The position numbers and the translations under genes were made by a program. The notes under the pieces are model-generated. The model made no database searches and was not told the DNA's origin. It saw nothing but the letters and a program-made list of their open reading frames with translations. This document shows positions 1-7,165 of a stretch of DNA of 15,220 bases, piece after piece (within the stretch, counting starts at the first letter, position 1; each line of letters begins with the position of its first letter). This DNA comes from Parcubacteria group bacterium RIFCSPHIGHO2_01_FULL_47_10b (GTDB lineage Bacteria > Patescibacteriota > Minisyncoccia > 2-01-FULL-47-10): contig MHXC01000060.1 in assembly GCA_001824325.1 (NCBI GenBank), positions 1 to 15,220 of the forward strand, read 5' to 3'.

Positions 1-91
1 GCTGTACGGCGCCTTGGCGTTCGTTGTGAAGCAGCATGCCAGGTTGTGATAGATACGGGTTGGCACGCCGATCAAAGCTATTCGAACAACT

Positions 92-493
92 ATGAACGAG
101 ATCAAAGATACGAACCGGTTAGTGTGGACCGAGCATGCCAAGCATAAAGTTCGGCACTATCAGTTATCGTCGAGCAAAATTCGTAGTATTATTGATCATC
201 CGGAGCGACGCGAGGAGGCGATTGTCGAGGGATTGTTCGCATCCATGCGCACGTCGGGGAGTCGTAAGCATCGCTATGAAATTTGGACGATGTATGCCAT
301 AGTGCAGACAAAACCGACCTCACTCAAGCTGGCGAATACAGTTATTTCACTCGCGCCGCAGAAACGGATTAAAATAATCAGCGCCTGGCGATATCCCGGG
401 AAAACGGAACCAGGAAAACCGATTCCGATCCCGGATGATACCATCAGAGAGTATGGTTTAGCATCAGACTTAATTACTAGCTACACGCCATGA
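92..493 (+). CDS. Uncharacterised small protein, DUF4258/RelE-like in outline
   Basis: A 133-aa soluble basic protein with no signal peptide or membrane segment. The N-terminal half has a WTEHAKHKVRHY opening (residues 12-23), followed by a helix ending in IIDHPERREEAIVEG. The C-terminal half has a hydrophobic strand, then IKIISAWRYPGK (about 93-104). A His-Lys-rich helix, a central strand region and a terminal W-R-Y strand resemble the outline of DUF4258 and RelE-like folds, but I infer this from pattern only. I have the impression that similar proteins recur in CPR genomes; that is memory, not a search. No antitoxin-like partner is visible. The ATG at 92 is the first in frame after a stop at 47-49. 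The stop overlaps the next gene by 4 nt (ATGA at 490-493), so the two are probably co-translated. No Shine-Dalgarno sequence precedes it. Function unknown. Confidence 0.75.
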   Translation: MNEIKDTNRLVWTEHAKHKVRHYQLSSSKIRSIIDHPERREEAIVEGLFASMRTSGSRKHRYEIWTMYAIVQTKPTSLKLANTVISLAPQKRIKIISAWRYPGKTEPGKPIPIPDDTIREYGLASDLITSYTP

Positions 494-1218
494 ATTATGA
501 CACGCGCACACTCATCATCGATATCGAAACGGCTGCAGAGCGATTCGACACGCTTGACGAATTGACGCAAAAGGAAGTGCTCAAAACCGTAAAAACTGAT
601 CCAAAAGACACAGAAGTCTATGAAGCTGAAATTGAGAAAACAATGGCGCTGTCGCCGTTATTGGGCTCAATTATTACCCTCGGCGTGTATGATGTTGAAA
701 AGAATATAGCGAAGGTGTATTTCGATCCCGGTGAGCATACAGGGAAAACAATTGAAGAGTTTAAAGAAGGCAATAGCACGTTTACACCGATGGAAGAGCG
801 GGCAATGCTCGAGCGATTTTGGGCCGGCGTGCGGAATTATAGTCATATTGTGACGTTTAACGGGCGCGGGTTTGATATCCCCTATATTATGGTTCGATCA
901 GGGGTGCGCGAGGTGCAGCCATCCATTGACCTAATGGGACAGCGGTATTTGTCAACTCGACAGTCGCCGCCCCATCATATCGACTTACTCGACCAGCTTC
1001 GTTTCTATAATGCGGCATTCTATCGCTGCTCGCTTCATTTGGCTGCGCGGGCATTCGGTATTGCCAGCCCAAAGGCAGATGAGATTTCGGGCGAGCAGAT
1101 AACAAAACTATTTTACGCCGGCAAACACGAAGACATTGCGCGATATAACGCGCGAGATTTGATCAGCACCGCAAAACTATACGAATACTGGCATCACTAT
1201 ATTAACTTTGTCGTTTAG
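490..1218 (+). CDS. Predicted 3'-5' exonuclease, PolB-like DEDDy family
   Basis: A 242-aa protein with the three exonuclease motifs of the DnaQ-like/PolB exonuclease superfamily. Exo I is LIIDIET with D11 and E13. Exo II is VTFNGRGFDIPY with N124 and D129. Exo III is YNARD with Y219 and D223, the Y-x3-D form that marks the DEDDy subgroup. A further HIDLLD (D165) fits the spacing of COG3298-like proteins, a stand-alone group related to the DNA polymerase B proofreading domain. It should remove nucleotides from the 3' end of DNA or RNA using two metal ions; the natural substrate is not known. The start overlaps the stop of the upstream 133-aa gene by 4 nt, which suggests translational coupling. 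The catalytic set is complete, so the protein is probably active. Confidence 0.85.
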   Translation: MNYDTRTLIIDIETAAERFDTLDELTQKEVLKTVKTDPKDTEVYEAEIEKTMALSPLLGSIITLGVYDVEKNIAKVYFDPGEHTGKTIEEFKEGNSTFTPMEERAMLERFWAGVRNYSHIVTFNGRGFDIPYIMVRSGVREVQPSIDLMGQRYLSTRQSPPHHIDLLDQLRFYNAAFYRCSLHLAARAFGIASPKADEISGEQITKLFYAGKHEDIARYNARDLISTAKLYEYWHHYINFVV

Positions 1219-1230
1219 TCATGCTACGAT
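1202..1230 (+). promoter_or_regulatory. Possible extended -10 promoter before the nucleotidyltransferase
   Basis: TTAACT at 1202-1207, then 17 nt, then TACGAT at 1225-1230 preceded by TG at 1222-1223 (extended -10). The predicted start falls almost on the ATG at 1240, so the transcript would be leaderless. The -35 matches four of six consensus positions, so this is weak. Confidence 0.3.
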
Positions 1231-1239
1231 ATCATCAAT

Positions 1240-1938
1240 ATGAAAGCCGTTATTCTGGCCGGTGGTAAGGGTACTCGTTTGCGACCGTATACGCACGTTG
1301 TGCCAAAGCCGCTGCTACCGTACAAGGACAAGCCAATTATCGAACATATTATCGAATATCTGCGGGGCCATGACGTAACCGAGGCATATATTTCTACTGG
1401 CCATCTCGGACACTTGATCCGCAATTATTTCGAGAACCGCGACGATCTTGGGGTGAAGCTTCACTTCGTCGAAGAGACACAGCCGCTGGGAACTGCGGGG
1501 TGCCTTTCGCCGTTACGCGATATTTTAGACGAAACATTTTTGATTGTTGGTGGCGACAACTTGACTGATCTAAATCTCGGCGACCTTGTTGATTTTCATA
1601 AATCTAAGAAAAGTATATTAACCCCAGCATTATTCCAAGAGCAACACCAAATTCCATGGGGCGTGTATGAGTTGGATGACGAGGGCGCGATAAAGACATT
1701 CGTCGAGAAACCGATTCACCGATATAACGCGGGAACGATGATTTTTGTTGCTGAACCCGAGCTGTTTGCATATATTCCCAAGAACCCAACAGAGGCAATT
1801 AACCTGACTGACCATGTCATTCCGCAACTCCTGCGAGATAAAAAACGGGTACATGGCTATACATTTAAAGACAAGTGGATTGATATTGGCACCGTTGACC
1901 AGTATCACCAGTTAAACGGGTTTGACGATAATGAATAG
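1240..1938 (+). CDS. Sugar-phosphate nucleotidyltransferase (NDP-hexose pyrophosphorylase)
   Basis: A 232-aa Rossmann-type nucleotidyltransferase (NTP_transferase family) that joins a sugar 1-phosphate to an NTP, releasing pyrophosphate. The signature loop AGGKGTRLRPYT is at residues 7-18, followed by PKPLLP at 22-27, whose Lys contacts the phosphates. The GTAG turn at 84-87, GGDN with metal-ligand D106, FVEKP with K157 (sugar phosphate) and WIDIGT with D215 (second metal ligand) complete the active site. It has only the catalytic domain, with no left-handed beta-helix, so it resembles short RfbA-like or mannose-1-phosphate guanylyltransferase enzymes rather than GlmU. The base and sugar cannot be fixed from sequence. 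The mutase and epimerase downstream suggest mannose-1-P to GDP-mannose or glucose-1-P to UDP/dTDP-glucose. It lies 21 nt after the exonuclease gene and 15 nt before the epimerase. Confidence 0.88.
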   Translation: MKAVILAGGKGTRLRPYTHVVPKPLLPYKDKPIIEHIIEYLRGHDVTEAYISTGHLGHLIRNYFENRDDLGVKLHFVEETQPLGTAGCLSPLRDILDETFLIVGGDNLTDLNLGDLVDFHKSKKSILTPALFQEQHQIPWGVYELDDEGAIKTFVEKPIHRYNAGTMIFVAEPELFAYIPKNPTEAINLTDHVIPQLLRDKKRVHGYTFKDKWIDIGTVDQYHQLNGFDDNE

Positions 1939-1953
1939 CGTAGCGTTAACTGC

Positions 1954-2889
1954 ATGAATATTCTTGTCACCGGCGGCGCCGGATTTATCGGATCGAATTT
2001 AGTTGAGCTACTGGTCAAAAAGCATCCTGATGCCGCAATAACCGTTGTCGATAATTTCCATACCGGGCATCGAAATAATCTCAAGCACGTTGCGAAGCAG
2101 GTTACAATCGTTGAGGGAGCTGTCGAGGAGCTGGATCGCGTGGCGCTGCCATCAACCTGCAAACACATTGACCAAATCTATCACCTCGGCATTTACTCTT
2201 CGTCCCCGATGTATAAAGAGAATCCGCTGCTTGTAGGTAAGGTACTCAACGGCATGATTCAGATTTTAGAATTAGCACGAAAGCACAAGGCCCCGGTGGT
2301 GTGGGCATCTTCGTCGTCGGTATATAACGGGGTAAAGCCACCGCATCGGGAGGACGCGGTCATTGACGTTACCGATTTTTATACTGAGGCGCGGCTTGCG
2401 TGTGAGCGCCTGGCATTGTTATACAACAAGCTTCATGGCGTTCGTTCTACTGGCATGCGCTTTTTCAGCGTGTACGGCCCGCACGAAAAGCACAAGGGCC
2501 GGTTTGCCAATATTATCAGTCAATTTTTGTGGGAAATGGAGCAAGGACATGCGCCGGTTGTATATGGCGATGGCTCGCAGCGTCGCGATTTTACCTTTGT
2601 GACCGACATTGTTGAAGGATTCTGGCTTGCCATGCAAACAAAGCTCGACTATGAAATCATTAATCTCGGCACGGCGACGAATTACAGCTTTAATGAGGTC
2701 ATCGAGGCGATTAATACGCAATTAGGCACATCGATTCAGCCGCAATATATTGGCAATCCGATTAAAAATTACGTGCCGGAGACAAATGCCGATATAACGA
2801 AAATGCAACGGTTATTGAAATTTACCCCACGCGTCAAGCTCGCCGAGGGACTGAAGCGCATTGCCGAGCTCCCCCTCGACGAACGGTAA
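1954..2889 (+). CDS. NAD-dependent sugar epimerase/dehydratase, extended SDR
   Basis: A 311-aa extended short-chain dehydrogenase/reductase of the GalE/WcaG type, acting on an NDP-sugar in the cytoplasm. The NAD-binding TGGAGFIGSN is at residues 6-15, and D33 in VVDNFHTG is the acid that binds the adenosine ribose and prefers NAD over NADP. WASSSSVYN (117-125) carries the catalytic Ser. RFFSVYGP (169-176) and the RRDFTFVTDIVEG segment (210-222) are family landmarks of the substrate half. The expected Y-x3-K is Y143-T-E-A-R147, so the general lysine is replaced by arginine (codon CGG at 2392-2394). It may be a 4-epimerase, a 4,6-dehydratase or a less active relative. It sits between the nucleotidyltransferase and the mutase, which fits NDP-sugar modification. 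Confidence 0.87.
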   Translation: MNILVTGGAGFIGSNLVELLVKKHPDAAITVVDNFHTGHRNNLKHVAKQVTIVEGAVEELDRVALPSTCKHIDQIYHLGIYSSSPMYKENPLLVGKVLNGMIQILELARKHKAPVVWASSSSVYNGVKPPHREDAVIDVTDFYTEARLACERLALLYNKLHGVRSTGMRFFSVYGPHEKHKGRFANIISQFLWEMEQGHAPVVYGDGSQRRDFTFVTDIVEGFWLAMQTKLDYEIINLGTATNYSFNEVIEAINTQLGTSIQPQYIGNPIKNYVPETNADITKMQRLLKFTPRVKLAEGLKRIAELPLDER

Positions 2890-2930
2890 GGACGAACGGT
2901 AAAGGCGAGCGATAACGACGAACGATATAA
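2878..2930 (+). repeat. Imperfect tandem repeat across the epimerase stop codon
   Basis: Four tandem units of about 13 nt with core GACGAACGGTAA: 2878-2889 (the last codons and stop of the epimerase), 2891-2902, a diverged 2903-2915 (GCGAGCGATAA core) and 2916-2930 (GACGAACGATATAA). Each carries a TAA in the same relative place. It looks like local slippage duplication of the gene end. Confidence 0.6.
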
Positions 2931-2931
2931 T
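2926..2931 (+). promoter_or_regulatory. Possible -10 box before the phosphohexomutase
   Basis: A perfect TATAAT at 2926-2931 in the 85-nt spacer, formed by the last diverged tandem-repeat unit. No convincing -35 lies 16-18 nt upstream. The predicted leader would be about 37 nt to the ATG at 2975. Confidence 0.3.
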
Positions 2932-2974
2932 TGGGGAAAACGTAGTCGATAACCCACTGATTTACTCAATTATC

Positions 2975-4378
2975 ATGCCACTTGAACTCGATGTTTTTCG
3001 AGGATACGACATTCGCGGCTTATATCCTAGTCAGATAAACGAAGATTTAGCAGTCAAGCTCGGCCACGCACTGTCAATGTATCTTGGTAATAAGGGGCCA
3101 GTTGTCGTAGGGCGAGACGGGAGAACATCATCGCCATCGCTTCATCAAGCGTTGCTTCAGGGACTCACCAAGTCAGGCATTGATGTCATTGATATAGGCG
3201 TATGTACAACCCCCATGACGTCATATGCATTGTATTACCTCGGGGCTCCATGCGGCGTCATGATTAGCGCATCCCATAATCCACCTGAATATAACGCGTT
3301 TAAGTTATTTCGTCGAATTACTGGAGTCATATCTGGCGTTCAACAACTGTCCGCTGCAGATGGCTTGAGCGAGATAAAAAATATGGTTGAGAATTATGCT
3401 TTCAAGCCAGCGGCGCAACCCGGCAAAGTCATTCTGAACGATATAATGACTGATTATCGTGAAGAATTAATCACGCATGCGGGAACAATCAAGGGATTAC
3501 AAGTTGTTGCAGACTACGGGAATGGTGTGGGAGCCATTTCTGCCGACCCGTTATTGAAGTCCTTGCCGATCAGCTATACCGCTCTGTATCCGGAAAGCGA
3601 CGGCAACTTCCCACATCACATTCCCGACAATCACAACGAAGACAATTTTAAAGATTTAATCACAGCAGTAAAGAGAGATGGAGCTGATGTCGGTTTGTTT
3701 TTCGATGGCGACGCCGATAGGTGGATCGCAGTTGACGAAACAGGTCAGATCGTATCGCCCGAAATCATGACAGGCATCTATGCACTTGATTTTTTGGCAA
3801 ATCGTGGGAAGGAAAAAAGTGATGCGGACATAGAGCCGATAATATATCATGACTTGCGGTTTTCTCGTGCAGTTATCGAGGAGATAAAGGCAGCGGGCGG
3901 CATTACAAAAAAATTGCCCGTTGGCAATACTTATTACAAAGACGCATTAATTAAGCACGGCGGATTTATCGGTGGCGAGTGGACTGGCCACATCATGTGG
4001 GCAGAAAATAACGCACGCGACGATGGGCTATTTAACGGCCTAAAACTCCTTGGCATTATGACGAAAACTGGCAAGAAGCTATCAGAACTCGCGCAGCCGT
4101 TCCGAAAATACTACAAGCCGTTTGAGATTAGCATGACATTGGCGCGACCACTGTCGTCGGAAACTCTGAAGCAGTCATTACAAAAGACTTTCTCTGATGG
4201 TTCCCTGTCGTTCATTGATGGCGTGAGCGTAGACTATCCAGATTGGTGGTTCAATCTACGATTGTCGAATACAACCCCTGTTTTGCGACTCACTATTGAA
4301 GGACCGGACAAAGCGTTTGTTGACGAAAAAATTGAGTACATCAAAACACTTATCTCGAAGTACATTGGTCCTTCGTGA
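2975..4378 (+). CDS. Phosphomannomutase/phosphoglucomutase
   Basis: A 467-aa alpha-D-phosphohexomutase that interconverts hexose 6-phosphate and 1-phosphate. All four active-site elements are visible. FRGYDIRG at residues 8-15 opens domain 1. ISASHNPPEYN (97-107) carries the phosphorylated Ser S100. FDGDADR (243-249) gives the Mg ligands D244, D246 and D248. GGEWTGH (333-339) is the sugar-binding loop, with Thr where GEMSGH-type enzymes have Ser. RLSNTTPVLR (429-438) is the C-terminal phosphate-binding loop. Length matches bacterial ManB/AlgC enzymes, which often accept both mannose and glucose. It supplies the sugar 1-phosphate for the nucleotidyltransferase upstream. It ends 10 nt from the convergent coiled-coil gene, and no terminator hairpin is visible between them. 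Confidence 0.93.
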   Translation: MPLELDVFRGYDIRGLYPSQINEDLAVKLGHALSMYLGNKGPVVVGRDGRTSSPSLHQALLQGLTKSGIDVIDIGVCTTPMTSYALYYLGAPCGVMISASHNPPEYNAFKLFRRITGVISGVQQLSAADGLSEIKNMVENYAFKPAAQPGKVILNDIMTDYREELITHAGTIKGLQVVADYGNGVGAISADPLLKSLPISYTALYPESDGNFPHHIPDNHNEDNFKDLITAVKRDGADVGLFFDGDADRWIAVDETGQIVSPEIMTGIYALDFLANRGKEKSDADIEPIIYHDLRFSRAVIEEIKAAGGITKKLPVGNTYYKDALIKHGGFIGGEWTGHIMWAENNARDDGLFNGLKLLGIMTKTGKKLSELAQPFRKYYKPFEISMTLARPLSSETLKQSLQKTFSDGSLSFIDGVSVDYPDWWFNLRLSNTTPVLRLTIEGPDKAFVDEKIEYIKTLISKYIGPS

Positions 4379-4388
4379 GTGATCTGAA

Positions 4389-4928
4389 TTAGATAGCGGC
4401 CTTTCGTTTTCGTTTCGGCGGCGCCTCGTCTCGCACGACATGTACTTGGATACCGAATTCGTGTAGCTGGGCACTATTGTATGCCACTTGGGTTCGAATC
4501 CCGGCAATTGAAACGTCGAGATTATCAAAGCGTTCATACAATTTCTCGAATCGTTTATCGTGCCTAATAAGACGGGCTTCTAACTTATCGAACCTCTTGT
4601 CGTGATCGACTAGATCTGCTTTTATGGCATCAAAACGTCGGTCTATTGCGTCAAATCGTTTACTGTGTTTGTCGAGTTGCGCTTCAATTGAGTTGAAGTG
4701 TGCATCAATCTGATCAAATCGTTTATCATGCTCGCCAAGTCGTGTTTCTATGGCATCGAGCCGCGTCTCTATACGATCGAATCGCTTGTCGTGTTCGTCT
4801 AAACGTAGCTCAATCCTGTCGAATCGCTGGTCAATTGCATCAAAGCGAACGACCAACGTTTCGACAAACTTCCCCATAAACGTTGCAAAATATTCTTTTG
4901 TCAGTGGTGTCTCAACGGACGTTGTCAT
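4389..4928 (-). CDS. Heptad-repeat coiled-coil protein with basic tail
   Basis: A 179-aa protein of unknown function. I start it at the ATG at 4926-4928 (MTTSVETP); the frame could extend to a GTG at 4994, but those 22 residues are Cys-rich and unlike the rest. Residues 28-139 are 16 contiguous heptads without a break, of the form R-F-D-x-I-x-x, with Phe/Leu and Ile/His at the two core positions. Every third heptad is an LDEHDK variant that puts His in the core: H46, H67, H88 and H109 are exactly 21 apart, then H123. Such a rod should oligomerise. A 40-residue tail ends PPKRKRKAAI, a basic patch that could bind nucleic acid or the cell surface. There is no signal peptide or membrane segment. 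A weak promoter (TTGTTC, 18 nt, TATGTT) may precede it, or it may be the last gene of the dtd-efp-trpS unit. Confidence 0.75.
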   Translation of the reverse strand: MTTSVETPLTKEYFATFMGKFVETLVVRFDAIDQRFDRIELRLDEHDKRFDRIETRLDAIETRLGEHDKRFDQIDAHFNSIEAQLDKHSKRFDAIDRRFDAIKADLVDHDKRFDKLEARLIRHDKRFEKLYERFDNLDVSIAGIRTQVAYNSAQLHEFGIQVHVVRDEAPPKRKRKAAI

Positions 4929-4996
4929 AATAATATCAATGTAACATACTGAACATGAACTCTCGCGAACAAATTCATTAACACAAGATGACACGG

Positions 4997-5989
4997 TTAG
5001 TTCAGCCCAACCAGCCCATATACTTGGGTCATTTTTGTTTCCGCAAGAGAAGAAGCGCGCTTTGCGCCTTGCATGAAATATTCTTGAACGGTTGCTGGAT
5101 TACCAGCGAGCTTTTTGTACTGTTCGCGTAGCGGTGTGAGCGTTTCGATGATTGCATCAGCAAGGTCGCTCTTAAATTCGCCATAATTTTTTCCGGCGTA
5201 CGCTGATTCAAGATCAGGGATAGTTCGCTCGGCAATGAGCGAAAATATCGTTAACAAGTTCGAGATACCTGGCCGCGACGCTTCATCAAAGCGCACGGAT
5301 CCCTCGGAATCAGTCACTGCGCGACTAATCGCCTGACGAATTGTATCTGGCTGATCAAATATGCCAATCGTATTCAGAGCTGCATTATCGTCTGATTTAG
5401 ACATTTTTGCTCCAGGGTTCTGAAGCCCCATAATTTTCAGCGGTCGTTCACCTTCATAAAACGCCGGCTCAACAAATGTCTGCCCGAAGCGCTGGTTAAA
5501 CTTACGCGCGATATCACGGGTCAATTCGATGTGCTGTCGCTGATCTTCGCCTACCGGCACTAAATCCGCATCATACATCAAAATATCAGCAGCTTGCAAT
5601 ACGGGATAAGTGAATAAGCCGGCGTTGACTTCTTTGCGGTGTCTCTCTGATTTTTCTTTGAATTGGTGCATCTCCTTCAAGAACGACAATGGCGTCAATG
5701 TTGAAAAAATCCACGCCAATTCAGTGTGCGAAGGACAAATTGCAGATTGCGCATAGAGTGTCACTCGTTTCGGATCAAGTCCCACGGCTAATAAAGCCCG
5801 CATGGTGTCGAATGTCCGTGCTCGTAATTCAGTCGGTTCCTTTGGCAATGTTATTGCATGCAGGTCAGCGATAAAGAAAAAACACTCATTGCTACCGTCG
5901 TTTTGGAGCTTTACCCAGCGCTGCAGCGCTCCAAGATAATTGCCGATATGCAGAGAACCGCTTGGTTGTATGCCAGATACAATGCGCAT
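4997..5989 (-). CDS. trpS: Tryptophan--tRNA ligase
   Basis: A 330-aa class Ic aminoacyl-tRNA synthetase that charges tRNA-Trp. The first class I signature is PSGSLHIGNYLGAL (residues 9-22, HIGN at 14-17). The second is GAKMSKSDDN (193-202, KMSKS at 195-199). YPVLQAADILMYDADLVPVGEDQRQH (128-153) is the tryptophan- and adenylate-binding stretch that separates TrpRS from TyrRS. Length matches bacterial TrpS (about 325-340 aa). It begins 15 nt after the EF-P stop on the same strand, so it is probably co-transcribed with EF-P and the deacylase. No Shine-Dalgarno sequence is seen before the ATG. Confidence 0.96.
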   Translation of the reverse strand: MRIVSGIQPSGSLHIGNYLGALQRWVKLQNDGSNECFFFIADLHAITLPKEPTELRARTFDTMRALLAVGLDPKRVTLYAQSAICPSHTELAWIFSTLTPLSFLKEMHQFKEKSERHRKEVNAGLFTYPVLQAADILMYDADLVPVGEDQRQHIELTRDIARKFNQRFGQTFVEPAFYEGERPLKIMGLQNPGAKMSKSDDNAALNTIGIFDQPDTIRQAISRAVTDSEGSVRFDEASRPGISNLLTIFSLIAERTIPDLESAYAGKNYGEFKSDLADAIIETLTPLREQYKKLAGNPATVQEYFMQGAKRASSLAETKMTQVYGLVGLN

Positions 5990-6004
5990 ATGATTATGCT
6001 TTGC

Positions 6005-6574
6005 TTATGCCTTGTTCACCCGCTCCACGTACTCTCCGGTTTGCGTATTGACTTTGATTACGTCGCCGGTATTTATAAACAGCGGCGTCTTGACTTCATA
6101 TCCGGTTTCTATAATGACAACTTTGTTGCCGCCTGATTGCGTATCGCCTTTTACGTTTGGTGGAGCATCAGTCACAGTATAATCCACTTTGACCGGAAGA
6201 TCGATATTGATAATAGTGCCATCAAAGTCAACGGCATTGACTTCCATGCCTGTTTTCAAAAAATTGGCCGTTGCGCCAACGACATCGACGGGCAGCTCAA
6301 ATCGTTTGCTCGTATCGCCAACTTCAGCAAACACGAATTTGTCCCGGTGTGCGTACACAAACTGTACTGGCCGCAATTCGATTGGCGCCTCTTCAATTTG
6401 GTGGTGGGTATGGAACGTCTGGTCCATCGTGCGGCCCGTAATTAAATTGCGTACCTTTGCCTGCATAACGGGTCGGCGCTGTTCACGCTTGTAATGATGC
6501 GCGCTTATTACTTCAAATGGCAACCCATCGTGAATAAATTTCACACCGGGAAGCATGTCGTTCATTCCTAACAT
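6005..6574 (-). CDS. efp: Translation elongation factor P with atypical tip loop
   Basis: EF-P binds ribosomes stalled on consecutive prolines, between the P and E sites, and speeds peptide bond formation. From the ATG at 6572-6574 the protein is 189 aa, the usual length, starting MLGMNDMLPGVKF. The frame also allows an upstream TTG at 6589, but that would overlap the deacylase gene by 11 nt. Three beta-barrel domains are recognisable: the KOW-like domain 1 with KVRNLITGRTMDQTF, the domain 2 OB fold around FELPVDVVGATANFL, and domain 3 with VKGDTQSGGNKVVIIETGYEVKTPLFINTGDVIKVNTQTGEYVERV split over its strands. The domain 1 tip loop reads KREQRRP (residues 29-35). The Lys-34 position of E. coli aligns with Gln-32 here, and the PGKG motif is absent. 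No modifying enzyme (EpmA, EarP) is in the window. It begins 4 nt after the deacylase stop. Confidence 0.94.
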   Translation of the reverse strand: MLGMNDMLPGVKFIHDGLPFEVISAHHYKREQRRPVMQAKVRNLITGRTMDQTFHTHHQIEEAPIELRPVQFVYAHRDKFVFAEVGDTSKRFELPVDVVGATANFLKTGMEVNAVDFDGTIINIDLPVKVDYTVTDAPPNVKGDTQSGGNKVVIIETGYEVKTPLFINTGDVIKVNTQTGEYVERVNKA

Positions 6575-6578
6575 ACTG

Positions 6579-7016
6579 CTACGTTTCAAGAATTATCGTC
6601 GTGGGACCTTGGTTCACCAGCGACACCTCCATCATAGCACCAAATTTACCAGTTTCAACTGTTACACCGCTATTTTTGAGGTTTTGGATGACGCGCTCAT
6701 ATAACGGGATTGCTATATCGGGCTTTGCGGTCTTGATAAACGATGGCCGATTCCCGCCGTTTGTATCGCCGTACAGGGTAAATTGCGAAATCAATAGGAT
6801 CTCGCCTCGTATATCGGTAATGCTCAAATTCATTTTAAGTTGCGCATCGGGAAAAATGCGCAGATTCACGATTTTTCGCGCCATGGCATCGGCATTGGCA
6901 GTGGTGTCGGACTCATGAACGCCGAGCAGAATAAGATAGCCGTCGCGGATTGCGCCGACGGCTTTACCTTGCACTGTTACAGATGCGCTTGAGACTGTTT
7001 GGATGATTGATTTCAT
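6579..7016 (-). CDS. dtd: D-aminoacyl-tRNA deacylase
   Basis: A 145-aa DTD-fold hydrolase that removes D-amino acids, and also glycine, wrongly attached to tRNA. The active-site SQFTLYGD (residues 77-84) carries the SQxT motif. NRPSF (89-93) is the adjacent conserved loop. The Gly-cisPro motif is in NQGPTT (135-140, G137-P138); across the homodimer this excludes L-amino acids. Length equals that of other bacterial Dtd proteins. It is the first gene of the minus-strand cluster dtd-efp-trpS. A promoter-like pair lies immediately upstream, close enough to the ATG to give a leaderless mRNA. The cluster groups three translation functions: proofreading, proline-stall rescue and tRNA charging. Confidence 0.96.
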   Translation of the reverse strand: MKSIIQTVSSASVTVQGKAVGAIRDGYLILLGVHESDTTANADAMARKIVNLRIFPDAQLKMNLSITDIRGEILLISQFTLYGDTNGGNRPSFIKTAKPDIAIPLYERVIQNLKNSGVTVETGKFGAMMEVSLVNQGPTTIILET

Positions 7017-7024
7017 ATAGTGGT

Positions 7025-7052
7025 AGTATACATGCTTAAAACGCAGTTGTAA
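7025..7052 (-). promoter_or_regulatory. Promoter of the dtd-efp-trpS cluster
   Basis: Reading the minus strand: TTACAA (7052-7047), 16 nt, then TATACT (7030-7025). Only 8 nt separate the -10 from the ATG at 7016, so the transcript should be leaderless or nearly so. It is back to back with the plus-strand promoter at 7056. Confidence 0.55.
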
Positions 7053-7055
7053 CCC

Positions 7056-7085
7056 TTGACAGCATTATACGAAGTTTTCTACACT
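7056..7085 (+). promoter_or_regulatory. Sigma-70-like promoter of the candidate non-coding RNA
   Basis: A perfect TTGACA at 7056-7061, 18 nt, then TACACT at 7080-7085. Predicted start is near 7092. No coding frame follows for more than 600 nt, so its product appears to be an RNA. It diverges from the dtd promoter. Confidence 0.55.
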
Positions 7086-7165
7086 ACCCCTAGTCCTTTG
7101 CACTATAAAAAAGGATTCTTGCTTCACTATACGTGCTTGCAAGAAGGGCCGCGTTACACGGCCTC

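Noticed and set aside
1..147. Partial reading frames open from the left edge: frame 1 to a TAA at 145-147, frame 2 to a TGA at 47-49, and one minus-strand frame
   Set aside because: An upstream plus-strand gene probably ends here, but neither frame shows a recognisable motif. Frame 2 would give a normal 42-nt spacer, and frame 1 a 56-nt overlap with the next gene. I cannot choose between them.
4370..4400. Bidirectional terminator between the mutase and coiled-coil genes
   Set aside because: Only 10 nt separate the stops and no stem with a T tract can be drawn.
4929..4994. Upstream GTG start for the coiled-coil protein, adding 22 residues
   Set aside because: The added stretch is Cys-rich, unlike the rest, and begins 2 nt after the trpS stop. 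The internal ATG giving MTTS is a better start.
6575..6589. TTG start for EF-P overlapping dtd by 11 nt
   Set aside because: The ATG at 6574 gives the family's usual length and N-terminus and avoids the overlap.
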